This document shows positions 36,224 to 41,885 of a stretch of 41,885 nucleotides of DNA, piece after piece (position 1 is the first letter of the stretch; each line of letters opens with the position of its first letter). A model generated the notes under the pieces. That model ran no database searches. It was not told the origin of the DNA and was given only the letters and a program-made list of their open reading frames with translations. Both the position numbers and the translations under genes were made by a program. Source of the DNA: Nitrosomonas sp. Nm33 (GTDB taxonomy: Bacteria > Pseudomonadota > Gammaproteobacteria > Burkholderiales > Nitrosomonadaceae); the NCBI RefSeq assembly GCF_900107265.1, contig NZ_FNPJ01000019.1, positions 1-41,885 on the forward strand, given 5' to 3'.

Positions 36224-38274
36224 TGCCGCTGCTGGAAATTGAAAAACTCAAAACGATTTTGAATACTGATTCAGCACCGATTCATGCAGTAGACGGACTG
36301 GAACTAAAAATTTTAAAAGGTGAAACATTCGCCTTACTCGGAGAATCCGGTTGTGGTAAATCCATGACGGCTCTTTCCATCATGCGCCTGTTACCGGAAA
36401 CAGCAGAAATTATTGAAGGCCATATCAAGATTGACGGCAATGATTTACTACTTTTACCGGAAACTGATATGCGAAAAGTGCGGGGTAAGCGTATCAGCAT
36501 GATTTTTCAGGAGCCAATGCTTAGCCTGAATCCAGTCATGACCATCTCATCACAAATTAAAGAAGTATTGAAACAACACTTTGATTTGCATCATGCTGAC
36601 GCACAAAAACGCATCCTGGGTTTATTGCAGCAGGTAGGCATCCCGGATGCATCGCGCCGCATGGATGAATTCCCATTTCAGTTTTCTGGCGGAATGAAAC
36701 AGCGTGTGATGATCGCCATGGCACTCGCTGGCGAGCCTGAGCTACTTATCGCAGATGAACCTACTACTGCATTGGATGTCACGATTCAAGCTCAGGTACT
36801 TGATCTCATGCGTGACCTCCAACAACGCACCCGTATGGCTATCCTGCTGATAACCCATGACTTAGGGGTTGTTGCTGAAATGGCGCATCGTATTGGTGTC
36901 ATGTACGCTGGAGAGATTATCGAGACTGCAACATGTGAAGATTTTTTTCAGCAGCCTGCCCATCCTTATTCCCAGAAATTATTTGCTGCTTTACCAGAAA
37001 GAGCTAAACGCAATCAAGGTCTCGCTGTGATAAACGGAAATGTCCCTCCCCTGTCACAAGCATTCCAAGGCTGTCGCTTTGCAGAGCGCTGTGATCATGC
37101 TTGGGAACTATGCCGCCAGACAGCACCCGAGTGGATCGAAATAGCCCCTGGCCATCGGGTTAAGTGTCACCTCTTCAGTAAAGAAAATGAATCCGAATAC
37201 CAAGTTAATATGAGGGAAAAACAAACAACTTCAGCCATTGAAGCATATCACGCAACACCTCATCAGGATTCACCATTATTGAACGTCACTAATCTTAAAA
37301 TTCATTTCCCTATTTACAAAGGCCTACTAAAACACACTATCGGACACGTTAAAGCTGTAGATGGTATTTCGCTTACGATTGCTCCCGGAAAAACGCTTGC
37401 GCTAGTGGGTGAATCAGGCTGTGGCAAAACCACAGTAGGTAAAGGTATTTGCCAACTCATCCCAACCACGGCAGGAAGCGTGCAGTTAAATGGTTCCGAG
37501 CTCACTAGATTAACACGCAATCAGTTACGTAAGAAACGGGCTGAATTTCAGATTATTTTTCAGGATCCCTATTCATCCCTTAATCCTAGAATGCGCATTA
37601 TCGATATTATTGTAGAAGGAATGAATGCCCTAGTTTCTGATCATCGTGACAGAATAAAACCTGAGCAACAGCTATCGTCACACCAGAAAGAAAATAAGGT
37701 CGATGAGCTCCTCCAGCGTGTAGGTTTGCCACCGGAAGCAAAATGGCGTTACCCACATGAATTTTCTGGTGGTCAGCGACAGCGGATAGCAATTGCACGT
37801 GCCTTGGCAGTTAATCCTAAATTATTGATTTGTGATGAACCAACGAGTGCACTGGATGTTTCCGTGCAAGCACAAATCCTAAATTTACTCAGAACTTTAC
37901 AGCAGAGTTTAGGTCTTGCTTATTTATTCATTACGCACAATATATCGGTAGTAGAGTATCTGGCCGATGAAATAGCTGTCATGTATCTGGGGAGAATTGT
38001 AGAAAAAGGTCATGTGGATGAAGTATTGAATGCCCCTAAGCATCCTTACACACAGGCACTTCTCTCGTCGGTGCCGATGATCGAAGCAACATCCAGGCGC
38101 ACAAATAGTACTCACCTGAAAGGAGAATTACCTTCTCCTGCTAATACACCATCAGGTTGCTACTTTCACCCTCGTTGCCCTTATGTAATGCCAATTTGCC
38201 GAAAAATTTACCCGGATAAAAGTACCTTTAGCCCGACACATAGCGCACATTGCTACCTTTATTCACAGAACTAA
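36220..38274 (+). CDS. Tandem ABC ATPase, DppD-DppF/YejF type
   Basis: A 684-residue protein with two full ATPase domains. The first has Walker A GESGCGKS (41-48), signature FSGGMKQR (from 155), Walker B LLIADEPTTALD, and the oligopeptide-type C-terminal segment HPYSQKLFAALPERA plus a cysteine cluster (GCRFAERCDHAWELC). The second has Walker A GESGCGKT (397-404), FSGGQRQRIAIARAL and LLICDEPTSALD, again with the HPYTQALL tail and cysteines. The pattern matches YejF and fused DppDF proteins. It is translated with the N-extended permease through an ATGA overlap. It would energise uptake of peptides or similar solutes. Confidence 0.94.
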   Translation: MMPLLEIEKLKTILNTDSAPIHAVDGLELKILKGETFALLGESGCGKSMTALSIMRLLPETAEIIEGHIKIDGNDLLLLPETDMRKVRGKRISMIFQEPMLSLNPVMTISSQIKEVLKQHFDLHHADAQKRILGLLQQVGIPDASRRMDEFPFQFSGGMKQRVMIAMALAGEPELLIADEPTTALDVTIQAQVLDLMRDLQQRTRMAILLITHDLGVVAEMAHRIGVMYAGEIIETATCEDFFQQPAHPYSQKLFAALPERAKRNQGLAVINGNVPPLSQAFQGCRFAERCDHAWELCRQTAPEWIEIAPGHRVKCHLFSKENESEYQVNMREKQTTSAIEAYHATPHQDSPLLNVTNLKIHFPIYKGLLKHTIGHVKAVDGISLTIAPGKTLALVGESGCGKTTVGKGICQLIPTTAGSVQLNGSELTRLTRNQLRKKRAEFQIIFQDPYSSLNPRMRIIDIIVEGMNALVSDHRDRIKPEQQLSSHQKENKVDELLQRVGLPPEAKWRYPHEFSGGQRQRIAIARALAVNPKLLICDEPTSALDVSVQAQILNLLRTLQQSLGLAYLFITHNISVVEYLADEIAVMYLGRIVEKGHVDEVLNAPKHPYTQALLSSVPMIEATSRRTNSTHLKGELPSPANTPSGCYFHPRCPYVMPICRKIYPDKSTFSPTHSAHCYLYSQN

Positions 38275-38317
38275 AATTCAGCATAACCAGATAATAAGTA
38301 TTTAAGGATTTTCAATA

Positions 38318-39928
38318 ATGATTGAGCAAGAAGTAAAACGACGCCGCACATTCGCTATTATTTCTCACCCGGATGCAGGCAAAACGACATTAACCGAGAA
38401 ATTGCTTATGTTTGCGGGAGCAATCCATATCGCAGGCAGTGTCAAGGCTCGTAAAGCAAGTCGCTATGCAACTTCTGACTGGATGGAGATCGAAAAGCAA
38501 CGGGGCATTTCGGTTGCAAGCTCAGTAATGCAAATGGAATATCGGGATCATGTTATCAATTTGCTTGATACACCCGGCCACCAAGATTTCTCCGAGGATA
38601 CCTACCGTGTTCTTACCGCTGTAGATGCCGCCTTGATGGTCATTGATGCTGGTAATGGTGTGGAAGCACAAACCTTGCGTCTACTGGAAGTATGTCGCGC
38701 CCGCAATACACCGATTCTCACTTTCATCAACAAAATGGATCGTGAAGTACGTAATCCACTTGATTTGATCGATGAAATCGAGCGCACGCTCGGTATGGCA
38801 ACGATACCCTTTACATGGCCGATAGGAATGGGCAAGGAATTTCATGGCGTATTTGATCTTCAACATCACTGCATGCGCATGTTCCACCCCGGCGCTGATC
38901 GCGTTGAAAATGAAAACGAAATGATCATCAGTAATCTAGATGATAAAGCAATGATTGAATGTCTTGGTGAAAGATTCATTGAAGCACGCCAGGAAATTGA
39001 TTTAATTCGTGGTGTATCTCCAGAATTTGATCATGCTGCCTTTCTTGCTGGAGAACAAACGCCAATATTTTTTGGCTCAGCAATCAATAATTTTGGTGTC
39101 CGCGAAATTCTTGATGCACTTATCGAACTGGCTCCCCCCCCTAAATCACGCAAATCCATTCAACGTGAAGTGCCTCCCGTTGAATCTAAATTCTCCGGTG
39201 TCGTTTTCAAAATCCAGGCTAACATGAATCCTGCGCATCGCGATCGCATTGCGTTTGTACGTATCTGCTCGGGAGAATTCAAACGTGGAATGAATCTCAA
39301 GGTTGTCCGGAGCGGCAAAGAGGTACGTACTAGTACAGTTGTTTCATTCCTATCGCAACGACGGGAACTACTTGAAGTTGCGTATGCCGGTGATATTATC
39401 GGAATTCCTAATCATGGAACATTGCAACTTGGCGACACCCTTACCGAAGGAGAAACGCTACATTTCACCGGTCTACCTTTTTTTGCACCTGAAATATTCC
39501 AGACGATCGAAATTGCTGATCCAATGCGAAGCAAACAGCTCAAACTGGGCCTAACACAATTAGGTGAAGAAGGCGCGATTCAAGTTTTCCGTCCCCACAT
39601 AGGCAGTAACTTATTACTAGGTGCGGTGGGAAATTTACAGTTTGAGGTAGTAACACATAGACTACAGCACGAATACGGGGTAGATGCTCGCATTGCCACT
39701 GCTAAATATCAATTGGCGCGCTGGATTACCGCTGATGATCCCAAGGAGTTGCAACGCTTCATCGATTCAAACGCACACCGTATTGCTTATGATGCGGTCG
39801 ATGCCCCTACATTTCTTGCTTCATTCGCTGCGGAATTAAGTGTAGCGAAGGAGAATTGGCCTGCTATCTGTTTTCATAAGATGCGGGAGCATGCTGGATT
39901 AGTATTTGAAACTCATGCAGGTAACTGA
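38318..39928 (+). CDS. prfC: Peptide chain release factor 3
   Basis: A 536-residue translational GTPase that removes RF1/RF2 from ribosomes after peptide release. G1 is SHPDAGKTT (16-24), G2 lies in EIEKQRGISVASSVM, G3 is DTPGHQDF (84-91) and G4 is NKMDRE (138-143). The remaining domains are full length, ending in the C-terminal ICFHKMREHAGLVFETHAG. It follows the ABC ATPase by 43 bp, possibly cotranscribed but functionally unrelated. No clear terminator follows, and the next 200 bp hold nothing recognised. Confidence 0.97.
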   Translation: MIEQEVKRRRTFAIISHPDAGKTTLTEKLLMFAGAIHIAGSVKARKASRYATSDWMEIEKQRGISVASSVMQMEYRDHVINLLDTPGHQDFSEDTYRVLTAVDAALMVIDAGNGVEAQTLRLLEVCRARNTPILTFINKMDREVRNPLDLIDEIERTLGMATIPFTWPIGMGKEFHGVFDLQHHCMRMFHPGADRVENENEMIISNLDDKAMIECLGERFIEARQEIDLIRGVSPEFDHAAFLAGEQTPIFFGSAINNFGVREILDALIELAPPPKSRKSIQREVPPVESKFSGVVFKIQANMNPAHRDRIAFVRICSGEFKRGMNLKVVRSGKEVRTSTVVSFLSQRRELLEVAYAGDIIGIPNHGTLQLGDTLTEGETLHFTGLPFFAPEIFQTIEIADPMRSKQLKLGLTQLGEEGAIQVFRPHIGSNLLLGAVGNLQFEVVTHRLQHEYGVDARIATAKYQLARWITADDPKELQRFIDSNAHRIAYDAVDAPTFLASFAAELSVAKENWPAICFHKMREHAGLVFETHAGN

Positions 39929-40152
39929 GGAAGAATTAACTTTCTAATTATTCAAATTAATTGCAACCTACTAATCAACCAAAGCCACAAAAATATACCA
40001 TACTTTGGAATTTCAAATATATTTGCGCTTTTCTTTACTTTCTCCAATGTCATGAAACTTTAATGAAGCCAGTCCCTCCAATTCTGATTAAAAATAAAAA
40101 AGCTTGTTCGAAGTAGGGTTAGGTTATTTGTTAGGATAGGATGGAGATTCTC

Positions 40153-40605
40153 ATGAGAAAGACTAGGTTTCTATATTTAACGGCTGCTTTCTTAGTAATG
40201 ACGTTGAATGAGACAGCATGGGGATATGATGGTTACAATTATTACGATGGCTATGGATACTACCCCGATGGATATAGTTTGGGATTAGGATCAGGTTATG
40301 GTTCATCAATAATTGGTTATCCTTACTATTATGGCTATGGAGTTCGACGTTATGGGGGATATGGTTTTGGCTATCCCTATTATTATCGGCCTTACTATGG
40401 AGGTTATGGACCGTATTATTATTCCCCCATTTACGTTGTACCACCAACCCCCCCGGTTTATATCCAACAACCAAGCACCGTGCAACCTCCCTCACCCCCA
40501 GAAACTAATTACTGGCATTATTGTGAAAACCCGGCAGGCTATTATCCTTATGTCAAGAAATGCCCAGGTGGGTGGTTAAAAGTTCCACCCCAGCCAAAGG
40601 AATAA
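40153..40605 (+). CDS. Gly/Tyr-rich secreted protein
   Basis: A 150-residue protein with a signal peptide (cleavage near ETAWG). The middle (about 25-95) is an unusual low-complexity stretch dominated by Tyr, Gly and Pro (YDGYNYYDGYGYY and similar). The C-terminal part has the motif NYWHYCENPAGYYPYVKKC followed by PGGWLKVPP, which I know from small envelope proteins of proteobacteria with a conserved YWYYC...YYPYV..CP..W..V pattern. The start at 40153 is chosen because GGAG lies 6 nt before it; an ATG at 40141 would add four residues. It probably acts in the periplasm or outer membrane with the lipoprotein gene 14 bp later. Function unknown. Confidence 0.8.
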   Translation: MRKTRFLYLTAAFLVMTLNETAWGYDGYNYYDGYGYYPDGYSLGLGSGYGSSIIGYPYYYGYGVRRYGGYGFGYPYYYRPYYGGYGPYYYSPIYVVPPTPPVYIQQPSTVQPPSPPETNYWHYCENPAGYYPYVKKCPGGWLKVPPQPKE

Positions 40606-40619
40606 CTTAAGGAGCCATC

Positions 40620-41162
40620 ATGCAAAAGATTTCAAGATTAACTTATCTGTTACCACTGCTTTTGCTTACCGCATGTGTACTTATACCCAGTGGCCCAAGT
40701 GTTATGGTTTTGCCAGGTGTTGGTAAAAGTTTTGATCAGTTTCGTAGCGATGACTATCAATGCAAACAATATGCCAGTCAACAAGGTGGTGGTCAGACGA
40801 CTAGACAAGCTTCTATTTCTAGCGGAATAGAAAGTGCGGCAGTAGGCACCGCCCTTGGTACAGCTGCGGGTGCAGCTATTGGGGGTGGACGTGGGGCGGC
40901 AATTGGTGCAGGCAGTGGTTTGCTGGCAGGCAGTCTAGCTGGTAGCCAAGCAGCTCGAACATCTGGCAATATCAGTCAACAGCGTTATGATATGTCTTAT
41001 ATTCAGTGTATGTATGCGAATGGTCATCGTGTCCCGGTAATAGGTCAATTTGCAGGGGCTCCTTACGTGAGTCAGACTATTAGTACTCCTACTCAACCAC
41101 CAGCAAGAAACATACCGCCACCACCACTTGGTAATCCTCCTCCCCCTCCTCCAGCTGATTAA
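40620..41162 (+). CDS. Glycine-zipper lipoprotein
   Basis: A 180-residue lipoprotein: the signal peptide ends in LLTAC with Cys19 as the lipidated residue. The centre (about 75-115) is a glycine zipper, ALGTAAGAAIGGGRGAAIG and GAGSGLLAGSLAGS, able to pack as a membrane-inserting hairpin of helices. Before it is a DDYQCKQYA segment and after it a YIQCMYANGHRVPV segment; the two cysteines could form a disulfide around the zipper. The C-terminus is Pro-rich. Its domain order is shared by many small proteobacterial outer-membrane lipoproteins of unknown role. AAGGAG stands close to the ATG. It is probably cotranscribed with the Gly/Tyr-rich gene. Confidence 0.85.
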   Translation: MQKISRLTYLLPLLLLTACVLIPSGPSVMVLPGVGKSFDQFRSDDYQCKQYASQQGGGQTTRQASISSGIESAAVGTALGTAAGAAIGGGRGAAIGAGSGLLAGSLAGSQAARTSGNISQQRYDMSYIQCMYANGHRVPVIGQFAGAPYVSQTISTPTQPPARNIPPPPLGNPPPPPPAD

Positions 41163-41251
41163 GTTAGAAACCATTCTCATTAGCAATAATGGCTTTGTGT
41201 GATAAAATGCACAAGCTATTTGTATGATTATTAACAAAAGGAGTCTACTAC

Positions 41252-41488
41252 ATGGCAGCAAAAGCTATTTTTTATCATGCCGGTTGCCCAGTATGTGTTG
41301 CAGCAGAAGATGCTGTAGCTAATGCAATCGATCGTTCAAAATATGAAGTTGAAATTGTGCATCTGGGCACTGACAAATCTCGAATTAGTGCGGCAGAAGC
41401 TGCCGGGGTTAAATCAGTTCCGGCACTTGTAATGGATGGCGCAGCTTACCACATCAATTTTGGTGCCAGTATTGACGATCTGAAATGA
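41252..41488 (+). CDS. Small thioredoxin/glutaredoxin-fold protein with CPVC
   Basis: A 78-residue protein with an active-site pair C12-P-V-C15 after an opening beta strand (AIFYHAG) and a likely cis-proline in SVPALVMDG (Pro at about 56). Size and order fit the glutaredoxin/NrdH-like branch. It has no signal peptide, so it is cytoplasmic and may reduce disulfides, but its partner is unknown. AAAGGAG precedes the ATG by about 9 nt. The gene is monocistronic, followed by a strong terminator. Confidence 0.87.
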   Translation: MAAKAIFYHAGCPVCVAAEDAVANAIDRSKYEVEIVHLGTDKSRISAAEAAGVKSVPALVMDGAAYHINFGASIDDLK

Positions 41489-41522
41489 TACATTAACTTG
41501 TGTATCTTAAACTTGCTAACGC

Positions 41523-41545
41523 AACCCCCAGCGATGGGGGTTTTT
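41523..41545 (+). terminator. Rho-independent terminator after the thioredoxin-fold gene
   Basis: AACCCCC (41523-41529) pairs with GGGGGTT (41536-41542) over an AGCGAT loop, followed by further T to 41545. It lies about 35 bp past the stop codon. The next 190 bp, to the IS630 fragment, hold no gene. Confidence 0.92.
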
Positions 41546-41733
41546 AATTGGGAAAAAAGTTTTATTAACGATCAAGCATCTTAGCCCAAATTTAACATCT
41601 ACCATAAAATATATAGTAGAATCATATAATTAATGCATATTGGCATTTCTTTGTTATAATTCCAACTTGCAATAAGGACTGCATTAATAATTCAATCCCA
41701 CTTAGTAATATAGCTGATCCCATATAAAATGAT

Positions 41734-41885
41734 TTAAAGTGCATAAGCGGTAAAGAGCTGCTCGATGGAGCATCCTTCCTTTTTTCTGACTGTTTTGGCC
41801 TGGGCCCATTTTGGTTCAATGTCATTAAAGTCTGGAGAATAAGACGGCAAATATTCAAGCGTGTGCCCTGCATTGGCAAAAGCAG
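41734..41885 (-). mobile_element. IS630-family transposase, C-terminal end, cut by the window
   Basis: The minus strand entering from the right edge reads GHTLEYLPSYSPDFNDIEPKW, then AQAKTVRKKEGCSIEQLF and a TAA at 41734-41736. LPSYSPDFNDIEPKW is the third catalytic block of IS630/Tc1-type DDE transposases, with the catalytic Glu in DIE. The visible 49 residues are open and uninterrupted, so the element may be intact beyond the window. Its end is expected in the AT-rich sequence just left of the stop (around 41705-41735), where TA dinucleotides fit the usual target, but the terminal repeat cannot be paired here. Confidence 0.85.

Overview
The window is about 42 kb of a chromosome from a Gram-negative bacterium that most resembles a betaproteobacterium of the Nitrosomonadaceae (Nitrosomonas-like). 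This rests on gene content and protein style, not on a database search: a MutL with its own endonuclease motif, a FimT-PilV-PilW-PilX-PilY1-PilE minor-pilin block, a Neisseria-type porin, tandem DUF4124 proteins beside glnA, and moderate GC. No rRNA, tRNA or CRISPR array was recognised.

Left part (1-8.6 kb). A decayed IS1380-family transposase lies at the edge. A five-gene minus-strand run then reads archease, RtcB RNA ligase, universal stress protein, nicotinamidase and nicotinate phosphoribosyltransferase. The last four are packed with 18 nt, 1 nt and a 10-nt overlap. A 102-bp inverted-repeat element sits between archease and rtcB. The run joins RNA repair with NAD salvage and is the most suggestive unit here. 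Divergent to it is an atypical DAHP synthase-family gene preceded by a 27-bp sequence repeated at a 60-bp interval. ispH and a convergent thiO-type oxidase follow.

Middle left (8.9-20.4 kb). A plus-strand type IV pilus minor-pilin/PilY1 operon is followed by minus-strand rpiA-phoU-ppx (phosphate/polyphosphate) and divergent mutL.

Middle (20.4-29 kb). This accessory-looking stretch carries a small lipoprotein gene, a 235-bp MITE with IS1380-type ends, a 5-bp target duplication and a long internal hairpin, a 57-residue gene flanked by imperfect direct repeats, lon, a frameshifted DUF2130 gene, an isoprenylcysteine methyltransferase-like gene, two DUF4124 genes and glnA.

Right part (29-41.9 kb). 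Here are an Hsp15-type S4 gene, a broken recQ (one in-frame stop, one frameshift, no HRDC domain), a porin with a repeat-bearing leader and a clear terminator, a HerA/YjgR-type ATPase, a peptide-type ABC permease with a long N-terminal extension plus a double ATPase, prfC, a Gly/Tyr-rich secreted protein, a glycine-zipper lipoprotein and a small CPVC thioredoxin-fold protein. The window ends inside an IS630-family transposase.

Most of the window is ordinary core chromosome. The signals beyond housekeeping are the RNA-repair/NAD operon, the divergent DAHP synthase, the related IS1380 debris at three loci, and two decayed genes, where sequencing error at homopolymers must be excluded first.
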